From assembly GCA_008360975.2 (NCBI GenBank), contig CM039182.1, forward strand, positions 83,049,405 through 83,113,404: a DNA stretch of 64,000 nt, in the 5' to 3' direction. The notes beneath the pieces were generated by a model that worked only from the letters and a program-made list of their open reading frames with translations, made no database searches and had not been told where the DNA came from. The stretch comes from Lichenostomus cassidix. Its lineage: Eukaryota > Chordata > Aves > Passeriformes > Meliphagidae. The translations under genes were made by a program, and so were the position numbers. Position 1 is the stretch's first letter; every line of letters starts with the position of its first letter. This document shows, one piece after another, positions 12,536-26,890 of this stretch.

Positions 12536-15500
12536 CTAAATGAAATACAACAAGGAAAGTTAGCTGGAAGTCATCAGTACATAAATCAGAGAGCTGTCTC
12601 TTTGTAATTGGAAAAACCCACATGAAATACGTTAGAAATGGTGGAAGGGTGCTCAGTATTTCTATGTAAGATAAAGATAATTTGAAAAGTGGCAAAAATT
12701 ATGTCCTTCACTTTTAGAGAAGTGGTTTGCTATGCTGGTCCTGTGGAGTTTGGGTCTCACAACTTTCATAGCAAATCAGTTTCCTTAATTCTCTGAAGAA
12801 ATAATTTTCCAGGGACAGCTTCTTGAGGAATTAGACTAAAGTTTGAATGACGTGGTTTAAGAAATCACTCCTGTTATTCCTTATAGCAACATAATCTCAT
12901 TATTTCTCTTCTATTCTGCCAAGCAGATGACATTTCCAATAAGAAGTCTATGTATAGGTAAAAATGTGAAGCATTTCCCAGTCAAGACACTTAATTGGTA
13001 AACTAGATCTTCTGCTGGCCCAGTGCGTGTCACTGATTTTACCACCCTTCAATTTCGATTTTGCATTAAGTGAGAGAATAACATTTTTCTATTTTTCAAA
13101 GCATATAAAATCTGCTAATAAGTGTACAGAAAAGTAGACAGTACCATGCTTAAAGCAGAAATGTATTTTCTGATGTTTAGTTATTTATAAAGGAGATCAA
13201 GGGATATTTCCTTTGCATGTTTAATTCCATTAAAAGCTGCAAATTTTGAGAGGAGATTAGACACAGTACAATTTTTTGTACCCTGTTTTAGTTTGGTTAT
13301 TATGAGCTACAGCCTTTTGTGTTTTTTGGTTAAAATAGAGTTTTAATTTCCCTTAAGAAAGGTACTCAACTCCATCCTGCAATTATGCCATTAAAGGAGA
13401 ACTCCCAACCAGGTCAATAATTTCAATGACTAAAATTACTGAGTGACGAAACACAGAATCAAGCCCAAACACACTTCTCCTGATCAAAAGGAATCAATAA
13501 AGACTAATCTAAATGTTTAATTTGGAATTATAAGTGTGCTCCATTCTCTTCTTGAACCTCAGTAAGCAAAAGGAAGATTAAACAATAGTTTATGGTCTGA
13601 TCTTCCAGACACTTGTGGTGGATGTTAATTACAAGAGAAGTCCCAGGTCTGCAAGTGTGACTAAGATTAAACATACACTTCACTGTATTTTAGGCTCAGA
13701 ATCGACAACTTTTGAAGCACACATGGAGCTAAAGCTCAATATAAAGGACCAACGGAGAGAAATACTTCTGAATTATGTTGTATACACAAAATTATTTTCT
13801 TCAAGTCAGAGAACTGAAAATAACTTTGTCAAAGAATGTCACAGAAATAATTTTTTCAGGGTATAGCTTAGCAGTGAAGCTTCGAGTAAAACTAGAATAA
13901 AAATCAAGCCAACATTCTCCTTGACTGAGGTTACAAGATGCCATTAAGTACTGAAATTGATTTCCGACAGCAGAAGCAATAAAATTCAGAGGGTTACAAA
14001 TCACGATTAAACTTTTAAGTGCTGTCAAGCATTGATATTAATGATGGAAGATGATCCAAAGACTCTATTGCAACTTTGGAAGCAATGTTATTTGATTTCT
14101 TTGACCTTATTTTCTGTAACATTAGTTCTAGATTCTGGATATAGCCTCAGAGATTGTTCCATTTAAAAATGGCAATTACAGGAACTAAGTATGTGCCACT
14201 GAATGGATTTGAGTATACTTATGACAGAACTACAGTTAGGAAAACACTAACATGAAGGATAAATGTGAATAATTTGACATTGAACATCAAATAATAAAAT
14301 CCCACAGAAATAGACAGTGAACAAACAGGTAGGAGTATATGGCTTCTTGGCTTTTACAAATGAAAAATGCCCAGTAATAAACATTAGTAAAAGCTACAAT
14401 ATGTTAAAACCAGGACAAAGTAGGATAAAGAAATCAATTTAAAGAGTGGAAGTTGAAGAGTGAAAGCACATGGGAAGGTTTTGAAGTAATGCACAATGCA
14501 GTATATACACTTTGATGCAAAGAGACTTCTTGTGACAAATCTATTGTCACATGGATGCCATAAATGACCTCCAACCTACAGCTGGCACAGCAATTTACAA
14601 CCCAGATCCTGACATGAGGAGGGCAGCCTTTTCCTTCCTCGCTGTCTCTCTCCTTTCCTCATCCTCCTCTTGCCTGCCTGCAAGTATTTCGTGCACCTTT
14701 CTGCTCAGGGATTTAGGTCCTTTTGGTCACAGAGCCCTACTTGCCTATCGCAGTAATAACCACACTCAAGTCTCTCCCTGCTCTGCAGCAGGATCCCCTT
14801 CCCCAGCCCACTGTTCCCACATGTTGACAGACAAAATGAGAACTAATCTCTTATTATCAGAGTCCATGGGTGAGTTGATGCCTATTTCATCTGGATCTTG
14901 GCAGCTGAATCAGCCAGTCCAGAATAAGAACCTCCTCATTCAACAGCAGTTTTATCCTGAAGCATGGAAATACAAATAGACATCTTTCTGCTCAATGATT
15001 AAATTTCCAGTGCTCAAGCAAAACCAAAATGTCCCCCTTCCTTCAAGCCTATCAGTTTGAAAAAGTGCTTCCCTATCTTTTATCTTCACCACGAAGATTC
15101 ATGAATTTTTAACGCATGATACCGCACAGAGTTACTGGCTAAGACAAACCATTTTGATTGCCACTACTACTTGTCTGAACGTGAAAGCACACATATAAAA
15201 CATGACTGTGATGGTTCTGTGTCATGTTAACAGCCTTGTTTCAGCTAAGAGAGGCGCTAAAACACCCCTTTTTCAAATTTGAGCCATTCTTGGATGGATT
15301 AAGTTCTTAGTCTTATTCTTTCTCCTACATGCTTGATTAAGTCTTCACTGGTGCAAACTGAAGATGGGATGGGCATTACTGGTTAATGATATATGACATG
15401 AAAAAAGCCTACCTCAACATTACTAAGTGGTCTTGTCTTCAGGAGTCAGAAAATACTTTATGAAACTTTCTAATTCTACATGGAGATCAGGGTAACATTT

Positions 15501-17628
15501 AGTAGTGGATGCGATTCTGCCTTGCAATTGTGCATTTTTGTTCTCTAAGGGGATGCACATGCAGAAGACCATCCCACACTAACACAGTGTGACCACAATG
15601 ATGGTGCTTATCTGGTTTTTTGTGGGTTAAATAAAGAAAAATCTCAACATTTTCTTCTATTTTCTCTGTCATAACACTAAGACAAATTCAGGCTCTGATC
15701 CTCAGGATCTCATGCAGACATATGCTGATTAAGAAAGAATATTCAACAAGTACTTCAGGATTGAACACACGAATAACAACTGCCACAGATAACATATTGT
15801 TGAAACACTTCGATAGAGAAGACTGAGTTTTCAAATATATAACAATGCCAAGATTGTTTTTTCAAGTAACATGACCCTATTCTCTGGCATCAGGTGGGGT
15901 GTGATATTGAAAAGCATGTAGAGGTCAGTCCACAGTCTCCAAGCTATTCTAAAATTTCCGTGGGACACCTCACCCCCATGTGAAACTGGAGAGAGTCCTT
16001 CAAAGCCTTGCATTGCTGCTTACCTATGTCCTGCTCCAGGCTGCAGACATTGCTAAGCCCACATGAGTGCCGTACCAGGGATCCCCCCAGATCCGCAGCA
16101 GCAGTGCTGTCGCTGCACAATTAGGTCAACCACAAGTTACAAAGGCTTTCTTGCAGAGGGGGATGGACTGGGACGTCTGTTTGCAAGAATGTTGCCCATG
16201 ATCATCAAGGGGGAAAGAGGAGAGTAGCTCATGAGTAAAGAATGTGAGCTTCTTGTTTAACACAAAAGAGATCTTGTTGCTTTAATCTCAATAGCCTGTA
16301 AGTAATTAGGAAAACACTGAACTCCGAGTTTAGAGGAGTCATATCTGCACTCATGCAGTTTGATATCTCATATATGTACACATTACTCATACAGAATGCC
16401 AATGATGGGAAGACAGATAAACCTCACCTGGTTTAAATGTGAATCAGCACCTTCAGAAATGAAGATTTAATTCAATATATGAAGACTACCACGGGTAAAA
16501 TACTCACTTCGATTACTACTATGAAAATAACCACCATTGAATTTGAATGAGATTAGAATCAGACATAAGCACTCAAAAGATGCCTATCCCATCTGGATTT
16601 ACAAAATCAGTCACCAAAGCCCAAGTCATCACTCCCTCTGATTTACACAGGGTGTAAATCCTAACTGTTCAGGAAGATGTAACTGTTGATTCAACCCCTA
16701 CATGATGAGTAACCTGAACCTCACAATCCTTTTAGGGATGCAGAGTTTCTCTAACTCATCTGACACTTGCTAAGAGGTTGGTAATTGTTTTACAATTTCT
16801 TTCATCATTTGTTCCACTGCCAAAAAACTTTCTTTTCATGGACTAAAACTGCTTTGCTGTAGTTCAAGTGGTCTATTATAATTAAGCTATAAAAAAACCT
16901 ACAAACTTCATGATGTTAAAGAATATTAATTCTTATAATGATCCCCAAATTAGAACATAATTCTTTCACTGACAGTACTTAAAACTTGTAGCAGGAAAAT
17001 GAAACACTGCCCTAATTATTTGTGCTGGCAGGAAAAAGCTAAGACCATCACAAAAGACCAGCATTAAAAAACTGCATTTTTTTCATACACTTGGAAGAAG
17101 GCTGATGGAAGAAATGGGAAAAGAAAACATTAGTTATGGCAATTATATACAGAGCTTATGAGATCACAGGATTATCTTAAAGAGTTTTCACATAGGTACA
17201 ATGTGTTCTTGTCACATTTTACTCATTTTGTACATGGATCAAAACCTGCATGTAGAGGTAAGTGTTAGAGACCACTCAGTGAGCAGATAAAGCACTAGAC
17301 ATAATGGGTGGTCTTCTCCCTATCATAATTAAACTTATTTTGATTCAGCATCTTTCTTAGAATACTTGAGCCTACATGCACACTTTCTTCTTTTATAGAA
17401 AATGAAAAAAGAGAAAACAAATGACCACTGTTATACATTAACAGCAGTATGAGAGAAGAGGGGGAGTGGATCAATTCCGAAGTACTCCTCTCCTAGCTCC
17501 TGGAATTGCCTTGCAGAAACTGAAAAAGAGGCCAGGAAATACTGAGCTGAGGTACCATGTTCTGCAGCTCCAGCCCTCCTCCAAAATGAGGATGTAGAGC
17601 AGCTTAATGTTGGCTCAGCTTATTTAGG

Positions 17629-18310
17629 TCACAGAATCACAGAGCAGTTTCATTTGGAAAGAACCTCTGGAGGTCACTTAGTTCAATGTCCTCCTCAAAG
17701 CAAGGCTATCTTCCAGCTTTTACAAAGTAGCTCAGGGCCTTGAACAGCTTAGCTTTGAAAATCTCCAAGCATGAAGACCCAACAGCCTCTCTGGAAAAAA
17801 ACATGAATCATTCCCTGGGCAACGTCTAATGCTTCTCCCACTTAAGAACATTATTTTAATGTCAAACTAAAAAATTTCTAGCTGCAACTTGTCACTGTTG
17901 CAGTCTTATCTTTTTGCAGCGAATCTCAGAGAAGAGTCTGTCTCAGTCTTTCCTTTTCCTTTAGATGCAAGACAGCATTCAAATTCTCCTTACTCTTCCC
18001 TTCTGCAGAGGAAGGCTGAACAAACACTGTTGCCTCAGCACATTCATGTACATATTTGATGCTTCCTACCAGACTGTTGCCTCTGCTCTGGTGCGTCAGT
18101 ATCTTTTTACACAGAGCTCAAAACTGGACTCACTTTTGGACAATGGACTCACATGTGGCTTTGTGGCAGCCAAGTAAAGGGGAATAATCATTTCCTGTGA
18201 TCTGCTGGCTGTGCTCTTGCTAGTGCAACCCAGCCTGTGGTTAGTGCTTCATCAGTGTAAGGGCACGTTGCTGACTCACACAGCCCTGCATGCAACTTCC
18301 AGTCTCACAT
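17629..18310 (-). mobile_element. CR1 LINE fragment, 3' region
   Basis: Reverse-complement CR1: TCACAGAATCACAGAG at the left edge, then TTGGAAAGAACCTCTGGAGGTCA, AATCTCCAAGCATGAAGACCC, and further right GGAATAATCATTTCCTGTGATCTGCTGGCTGTGCTCTTGCTA and AAGGGCACGTTGCTGACTCA, the landmark order of a CR1 tail and the end of its reverse-transcriptase ORF. The middle is diverged. It lies in the same orientation as COBL. The right boundary is approximate. Confidence 0.87.
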
Positions 18311-18907
18311 AATGAGATATTTTCAGTCTCCTTCCTAGTCTTATGCTCCATCCTCATGTTTTCCAATAGGCTCTTTAATTGAAGTCATTCTCACTGCAAA
18401 CAGAAGTAAATCCATTCCTTTACATGCTAGCCAATAACAAAAATTAAAAGACTCACAAAGGACATGTCTCACCAGACACATCATCAGAAGGTACCAATGG
18501 AGTGTTATTAATTACACCCTGTGAATCTTTAGCACTTCCATAGTCAATCCCAAACTAATGACAGTTAACTTAGCTACCTAGGTCTACTCTCCTATTGTTA
18601 AAAAATAAAGGCAATGTGGACTCATATAACCTGCCTTATGAATTTGAGGTAGTTAAGCACTTCCCTTGAGGTTAAACTTTGTTGTTAGTTGATATCACAA
18701 CAGAAAAGTATTGTAACTTTCACAAAAGCTTTTTTGGCAATGAAGTCTCCTACACCAAAGGCAATACAAGATAGGATCAAGCCAGGGAATGAGAACTGAA
18801 GAGTGTTTCAGTCCCTCCATTGTTTTTTCCATGTACAAGCAGCTGTGAAGATCTGCGCACTAATGTTTGATTTGCCTTTCAAATATATTCTGAAAATGAT
18901 TGTGAAG

Positions 18908-18925
18908 TCTCTCTCTCTCTCTCTC
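18908..18925. repeat. TC dinucleotide repeat
   Basis: Nine uninterrupted TC units. Confidence 0.95.
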
Positions 18926-21895
18926 AAAACAACACTACCTAAAATGTCTTCTGGCTCTAGAAAGACTCAGAGGAAACTACCGCTGCAAGTCAATGTCTGC
19001 TACCCTCTCCCATTTCAGACCTTTATTTTTACCACCTGCCAAACAAGCAAAGAAAAATTTCTAAACTAACGCAGCACAGATTTTCAGACAAGGGAAAATT
19101 AACATATTGGACTTTATTATTCCTATTTCTTTCCCACAATCCTTTCTTCAGTGACTGAAAAAGACTCTCTGACCTCTGCAAAGCCCATTTGACCTAGAAT
19201 GCTGCTACCACTGCTGAATTGCTTTTCATCCTCTCCTTTTTGGCACCCTCTTGAACCCACTAGCTCCTTGCTTTTATAAAAGCCTTGTTTGGACTCTCTG
19301 ACAACTCTACATTATAGCTGGTAACTAGCCTTCCTTATTCAAAGGGATCAGATGTCATAAAAGTGACATAAAGAGTAAAATGCTCTTTGACAGAAAAGGA
19401 TCATGTGTCTAAGTAGATCTTTCCTTGATTAAATGGTGAACATTGTGACTTGGCTTTGGGAAGGACCGATTCTAGAAAATGAATCAGTACTGTGAATTGT
19501 TCATTTCCTTTTATACACAATGAAGTATGATGGGGAGAGTTTCACAACAGTTCCTGATGTTCACTATCTGAGGTTAACAGCAAACTAGAATGATTCACAA
19601 GGTGATTTCAGTGCTCTAGAGGGTCTCTTACTTTCGGTGAGGAGAGGGGCAGGGTGCCTAATCTGCACAGTTCAGAATGACTGCCAACAAACAGACAGTG
19701 TAGGTTAGAGGAGGAAGATAACACAGAAATATATTTAAGAGCAATTATAGATAACTTGAAACTTGCACTTCATAAATCACCATGTGTAACACTTGGTAAC
19801 GTGCTGTGTTAAATAACAGGGCACTTTGGGGGAGTTTGCCGGACAGCAAAACCTAGATCTCAAACCAGAGACTGCCCAATATAATGAGCCTGGTGAAGAA
19901 ATAACCCACTCTCCATATTTTGCTGGGAATTACTAGTCTTAAGTGATAGATTTGGGCAATCCACATCTTTTTCAGAGGCAGTCGGCTTCCATTCAAGCAC
20001 ACTGCAGCATCTAAACAAATGGACTGTGAAGGTGATTTTCATGACCCACCTAAGAGAACACACTCTATAAAGTTGCTTGAAAAGCATATGCAGCTTAACG
20101 ATTAAAACCAGAAATGATTAGTGCACCTATGCAATAAAACAATGTTTTATTAGGTGATTTTTAAGACCAAAGAAAAAAACGCATTTTGCTCAACTTTTCT
20201 TTTTAAACTTTGCCATCTTTTTTCCCTTGTGCACTCTGCATCAATTCATTCTCTTCCTTAGTTTGTTAACAATTTCATATAATCTCTACTGCAGTTTCGT
20301 ATTTATAGCATAATCCACAGGAGAAAAACATAAAACACTTTTGCATTGTAATTATCCTTTTCTTCCCCAGGAATTGGCTGCCAGCAAACTCAGCAAAGAG
20401 ACACAAAACCCCAAACCTAAACCAAGAACACATACACGTATGTACAGGCACCCTTGTGGGATTCAAGAGCTCTTTCCATAGTACAGAGATACCACTCTGC
20501 TCACAATTGTCTATTTATTTCTAATTAAAAGTGATTTAAAAGTTAGGAAGGGTGGAAGAGAATCAGGTTAATCTGTAATAATCTATTACTGAAACCATTA
20601 GGTATTACACGCATACAAATAAAAAGCTTTGAACAGTTGCTTTCTGTTTTTGGGGACAAAGTATACTTGTCTTGGACACAGAAGCACCTCTACTAAGAAC
20701 TGCTGCACAAATGAGAAAAAAACATTCCTATCAATGCAGACTTCCTAGGAATTAATGGCAACAAACACTGGTTTTGCTTAATACCAAACGCTAATAGTGA
20801 ACTTCAGCCTGGAGCGATGGTTAAAAAAATGGGATTTCATCACTCTTGCAAAACCCTCCAATTCCCCCCTCAGTGCATCCATCATTTTCCCTTACATCCC
20901 TTTCTATCTTTTTATAGGACAGTACCTACAGTATAATCTGAAGTCAGACAGAGCCCTGAGAAAATTGTTTCGTGAACAAACCACCTCTCTAACTTACAAT
21001 TAAAATAGCAAAACCAACTCCATTTAATTGGCCAAAACATACTTCAGCCAAACCACCAATAATGTAAATACCTACATAGATTTTCAACAGCTAGCTCCAA
21101 ATTTAGATATGAAAACATTTTCATACACCTCCATAGTATAAAGACACAAAGCTCTACTCTGACCTCTTTTGATGTACATTAACTGACTCCTCTTGGAGTC
21201 AGTTCCTCCTGAGCAGTGGAACACCTGCTTCCTTCTCCAAGAGGCTTTTCAATAAACTTGGGCTGGTCGTTTACTTTGGCAATTATATTTCCAGAAATAT
21301 TTTAACCTAGCATGTTTCTTTTCCAAATTTAGTTATTACACATTTTACTGCACATACACACTGGATTACTCTGCTATCATATTTCCCAGAGCTGTAAGAC
21401 ATCCAGTTGTGTCAATAAAAGTATATACCTGGTGAGACACTGCTTTGAGTATGTGAACACTTCTTGTCACTAAAACGGTCTGCCTTCTGAAACTGCCCAG
21501 CAAAGAAAAAATTAGTCTTGCAGGGAAGAAAACTGAGGGTTGGAGTACACAAAGTATCTCTCTGAAGTTCTTGTGTGATACCCTCTGCACTGGCATCGTA
21601 CATTTTCAAATGACTTTTCCTGGGCCCCTGAAGACCAGACTCCATGCTGGGATGAGGACAAAGCAGGAGCAGTGAGGCCAGGAGAGTGCATGCCAGTCAC
21701 ACTGACCACCTAAACCAGCACCAGGCACCCCTGGGTCTATGGTAGCAGGAAACAGGCACACACATGCTGCAGAGGCCCACTAAGGGCAATTTGTTCCATG
21801 GAATCACAGAAAGAGACAGAATTCTTTTTCAGTGACACAGACATAGCCAAGCAACCACAGCATGGGACAAGAACCAAATGCAGGGAGGGTATCAT

Positions 21896-22352
21896 GAGTC
21901 CAGAGGAGGGACATGAAGATGATGAGATGGCTGGAGCACTTCTCTGAAGTGACAGGCTGAAAGAGCTGAGTTTGTTCAGCCTGGAGCAGAGAAGGCTCTG
22001 GGGAGACTTCATAGCACCTTTCAGCTCCTTGGAAAAGGGCTTTACAAGAGAGCTAGAGAGGGACTTTTTACAAGGGCATGTAGTAATAGGACAAAGAGGA
22101 ATGACTTTATACTGGAAGAGGATAGGTTTAGATTAGACATTAGGAAGAAATTCTTCATTTTGACGTTGCAACAGGTTGCCCAGAGAAGTTATGGATGGCC
22201 CATCCCTGGAAGCATTCAATGTCAGATTGGATGGCACTTTGAGCAACCTTGTCTCATGGAATGTATCCCTGCCCATGGCAGGGGTGTTAGACTACAGATG
22301 ATCTTTAAGATCCCTTCCAATCCAAACCATTTTATGGTTTCTTGATTCTATG
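21896..22352 (+). mobile_element. CR1 LINE fragment with intact 3' tail
   Basis: Sense-orientation CR1: GAGTCCAGAGGAGGGACATGAAGATGATG, GTTCAGCCTGGAGCAGAGAAGGCTC, AAGGGCATGTAGTAATAGGACAAAG, TTAGGAAGAAATTCTTC, CAGGTTGCCCAGAGAAGTTATGGATG, TCCCTGCCCATGGCAGGGG, and the terminal GATTCTATGA at 22343-22352. It lies antisense to COBL and is 5' truncated. This is the clearest CR1 copy in the window, with a bird-type consensus. Confidence 0.92.
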
Positions 22353-24493
22353 AACTCCATGCTTTACCCATGAAGTTATCTTTTTCAGCAGTGCACACTG
22401 AAGCTCTCTGTGGGAGCCTAGTAAGAAGTGGAATATTGGACAAGTAGAGAACAAAGTGCTCACAGAAGAGCACTGCCCTCATGCTACCACTCCTCTCTGA
22501 CAGCAGATGGACTTCATCAGATTATTTCAGACATAAGCAGAGATAGAAATACTTAAGTCAGAGCGGAATTTGGCCTGCTCTTCCACAGTCCTCTTGTGAA
22601 GTCAATTATCTCATCAATCATGCTTTGCCCTGGGGCTCTCTTTCCCTATTAACTTGAAGAAATGCAAACATACAAGAGTGGTAACTGGATGTTACGCTTC
22701 GTACTGATTTGTGGATAGTAAAATGTTAATGGCAGTGCCATCTCTGGTGCTCTGGTGAACAATAGCCTGATGCAAGAAATGGGTCATCATCTGAACACCC
22801 ACTTGGAATAAATTTTCCCCTTTCATATTACATGCTGTTAGTATCAGATCCTGCTTCCACTGCAGCAGTTAGGTTTTGCCCCTGACTTCAATGGCAGCAG
22901 GATCAGACCGTTCACTGATTAAAATGCAAAGCTGCAGATATCTCCTGCATGGGATGAATCCCCACAGGGAAAATTTGTCTGCATTTTTATTCATGTGAAG
23001 CATTTTAAGGCTTTCATTTACACAGTTCATTCAATAATAATGTGCATGCTGTATAATGGGGTACCTGATTAAGCATGCTTAAGTGCTTTGCTGGAGCAGG
23101 GCCATTTCTAGAATTTGAAGGTTTGCTATGATCATACCCTCAAAACAGCCAAGCTAGTTTGGGGAATTTTTCACCTGAGTTAATAGGCTTAAAGAGGATC
23201 AGCATAAAAAGGAGAAATTTGGAAATGTCTTTGAGCTTCTTTCTTTTTAGCCTCAGACCCTCCTCAAATTAGGCTGAGAAGGTCACCCCATCGTAGGTTT
23301 TAAGTTTGTCTATGAAACCCTCCAGTAACTTCTAAACTGGCTACCAGCTTCTCCTGAATGAGTCAGGAAGGGTAAGTCTGAAGTTCAGCTACAAAATTTT
23401 AATAAAGAGGTAGAAGGACAGAGCACAGAGACTTTCTTCATATATGTGTTGACATAAAAGCCCATTCCCTATTGTCTACCAGGGATACTGAGCGAAGGAT
23501 GCTATGAACAATAAACTTCAACCCCAAGCATCATGGGATTTAGATATCAGAGAACTCAGTCATTAATATGAAAGTTCAAAAGAAATGCTTAAGGAATAGG
23601 AACTACTTGATGGGATCTGGGGGAAGAAAATAAGAAAACAAAACAAAACAATAAAAAAGAGATAAATTCTCAAATCCTAACACCCATTTTCATTTTGAAA
23701 AGCAAAAACCTCAAGTTCCTGTGATTTCCATGTCCATCTATTTTCTCCCTTTTTTATTAATTATTATTCTCTCTCTTTCCTGTTCTTATCTCTAATTAAA
23801 AAACCAAAAAGTCAATTTAAAAAAAAAGGCACCTTCTTGTTTAAACTACAAAGAACCAGTTTGTTTTTTCTTTCCTAAAACCATTACCCAAGGATTGTGT
23901 CTGGAAAAATTTTTAGCAGGTGTGACTGGCCACTGTTCCACTTTGTACAGTACAGTTTGTACAGTAATACTCAAACATTACCTTAATTCTTGTGATTGCT
24001 CATAATTTCATCATGGCATTATAAAACTCTCCACTCACCTCAGAGCAGCCCCTATCAAACCAGCACAGAATCAAGCTGGTGGTTTGTTATTACTCTTCCC
24101 ATTACAGCATGCAAGTTTAAAGACTTCTGTCTCAATTACTTTCAGCCTGCTAATTTTCTCACAGGCACTAATTTAAGACTGTGGAAAAAACCGCAAGGAG
24201 TTTCCCTGTGCAAGGATTTTCTGTGTAAAAGAATGCAATCGATACATTGCCAAAGCCTTGCATTATGAACAGTGGCATGTATTTAATGTACTCTGAAAGT
24301 GAAGAAAAGCCTTTTTAGTACAATCTGTGTCCTTTGTAAGAGCAGACTGAAGACAAATGATTTTATTTCAGGAACATCTGAATCCCATTGATTAGCATGA
24401 TGAATACAGAACAGGAAAGCTGCCAGGTACAGAGGAAGCTGGGCATGTCCACAAGGGAGTGGAGCAAACAAGCAAATTACAGTATATGCATGC

Positions 24494-24515
24494 TTTTTTT
24501 TTTTTTTTTTTTTTT
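24494..24515. repeat. T22 homopolymer
   Basis: Twenty-two consecutive T on the plus strand (an A tract in the COBL transcript). No recognisable retrocopy or SINE body adjoins it. Confidence 0.97.
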
Positions 24516-26873
24516 AAACCAAATGTTTACATTTCCAAGACTTGGACACTTAAACCTCCAAGTTTCTTTAACTGACTGGTCAGTTAATCAGCATATTGAT
24601 TCAATTTTCTGAAGGCAACCAGAGAAGGGTTTTAGAAGTGAAAAAATACAGTTTTAAACCATAAATAGTCAATACAATATTTGCATACATTGTGTTTAAT
24701 TGAAATAAATCTCTTCTGGGAAAAAATTCTTATTTTTGAGGAGAACAGTGGCATGAGTTTTACTTGGTAAAGAATAATTGTGTCACTCCTAAGCATTGAT
24801 TTAACACATCTGAGACTGGTAGTACCCAGAAAGGGTTTCAGAACAAAACCAAAATACCAATGCTATCTTACAAGCAACAGCTAAGTACACAAAGCTCTTA
24901 TCTTGAACTTAAAGCCAGTAATTATTTTTTCTTACAGTCTTTATAATTCTGATATAATTCATCATAATTTTTATGTTTTAAGAAGTATATTCATTCAAGT
25001 CTTGACGGTGTCATCCATAGACACGCCTTAAAAATAGAGCTGTTTCATGTTTCCATTTAATTTAGAAAAAAATGTTGAAACTACATCTCCATTAAGTTTT
25101 ATAATTTTACAAACTATAAAAATATTTCCCTTTTAGTTTTTATCTTCTTGTCGAGTGAAAAAATTGAGGAAACAAAGCAAATACAGAAGAAAAAAGAAAA
25201 ATGCTTTCCTACATGTTTTAAAAATAAGAAATCAATAATAATTTTTATTAAATGCTTGAAGTGAAAAATTAGTTGTTTTGTTTGCTCTAACAAGTAAGCA
25301 GATAATCCTCCACCACTCTTTCACTGTTTATGGGAGGGTACCATATATTTGGCAACTTTATTTTCACCTTTTAATCACCACAGTCTTAAAAGAAAAAATA
25401 GTATTTGTCTCTCATAGTCCTCCTTTCTCATTCTTTCCTCCATCTTCTTTTGTTTTAGGTCTTTGTCCTCCATTACATTCCACCTTTGCTTATGGTACAG
25501 TAGGTTAGAAAGTAATTTTTTTATCCATGCCAGGAACCAATTATGGAATCCACAAAAGGAGCTGACAAAAGAGACACTGTCTCTGCGCTCAGCCTTTTGC
25601 TCCCTCATACCCAAGAACCCAGAAGTGAATGTGCATGGCCAGAATTTTCAATTTCTTAGAAGAAAGTAGGCAGGCATTTTAGTCAGTGTTTACTGACTTA
25701 GAAGTGGTAAATGGAAAAGCTGAGTACAAGCATCTCCAAGGATGGAAAAGCATTTTGGCATGAACATCATCACCTACCTGGAACAGAGAAAAATTTTCAG
25801 GTTTGTTTACTGTAGCTCCCTGAGCATTGCCTGCATTTGAATCAGTAGGATCTTGCACTACAAATGCCACTTCAAATACCAACCTTCCAGTTTGGTTTGG
25901 CCCATACCTCATGTGTAAACCTGGCACAACTTCAAATTCACACCCAGGGTGAAAGTTGTCACACACACACTTGCACCACATGCACGTATTTGGTTGAACA
26001 CAGATGTTTAGTCCTGCCTGTTACTGATAAAGTGTAAGTCGTTCTGTGTGTATGGGTGTGACAACTTCCTCACATTCCACCACTCAAGGGCAGCACAGGA
26101 TGTCTAAGATGCCACTCAGTTATTAAAGGTACAGCTCCTGTAGTTAAAACTGCTCTTGTTTTGACCAATGAAGAGGAAAATGGGGAATTTGGTTTCACTT
26201 GGAAGAAATATTTACAGTTTATCCACAGACCACTTGGATTGCAAAGCTGGTCTGCAAGGGAATTAGAAGAGAAATGTCTTGACATTTAGTCAGGATGGGA
26301 AATGTGAAGCTCGGGTTTATTCCACACTACATGAAATAGGTAAGTATCCAGTTAAAAATCTAAATACCAGGAAATAAGGCTAGAAGGACTATTTGATTCA
26401 CTGGGGCCCAGTCCCATACTTATGTAACCAGAAAATATTTTCTTCAATTATTCAAAGTGATTGTAGTCCCTTACAGTCAGACTGAATTCTGGCTCAAAGT
26501 CTGCAAAATCACAACTTTTATTTCCAATACAGGCAGGCAGCACAGTGTAAAGGAATGGAAGGGAATATAAAACACCCCCACTTTCCAACCAGTGTTGGCT
26601 GTGCCCAGGACTCAGTCTCCTTCTTTAGAACTTTCTCAAGCCATGGGAAAATGAAGCAGATCTGGTGACCCAAATTTACAATTTTCTTATTAGAAGTGAA
26701 CAGAAAAAAAAAAATCTTTCATGTTCAAAGTACATTCAAGGAATATAAAGGACTCAGTAGTTGATACCTATTCAGTATGTTTCCAGCTTCTAGAGTCATT
26801 AATTCTTTCTTTGGGCTTGATGCTTTCAATAGTCATTTACCTCTTGGAGCCAGAGCACTACAGAAGAATATGC

Positions 26874-26890
26874 AAAAAAAAAAAAAAAAA
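26874..26890. repeat. A17 homopolymer
   Basis: Seventeen consecutive A in the 22.95-kb intron, with no retrocopy recognisable beside it. Confidence 0.95.

Noticed and set aside
12536..12695. Upstream part of the 158-codon minus-strand ORF that includes the acidic COBL exon, with an apparent start methionine
   Set aside because: A clear pyrimidine tract and TAG acceptor at 12536-12537 mark the exon edge, and the joined phase fits the upstream exon. The extra codons look like intron.
14551..14979. Plus-strand ORF of 142 codons with a Ser/Leu-rich N-terminal part
   Set aside because: No homology, no consistent splice sites, and no polyadenylation signal that would make a single-exon gene. Composition is that of a local C-rich patch.
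25679..25981. Minus-strand ORF with a possible donor (FQ/GTAGGTG) that looked like an exon
   Set aside because: No acceptor with a convincing pyrimidine tract in frame, the peptide does not resemble COBL, and the donor context is only moderate.
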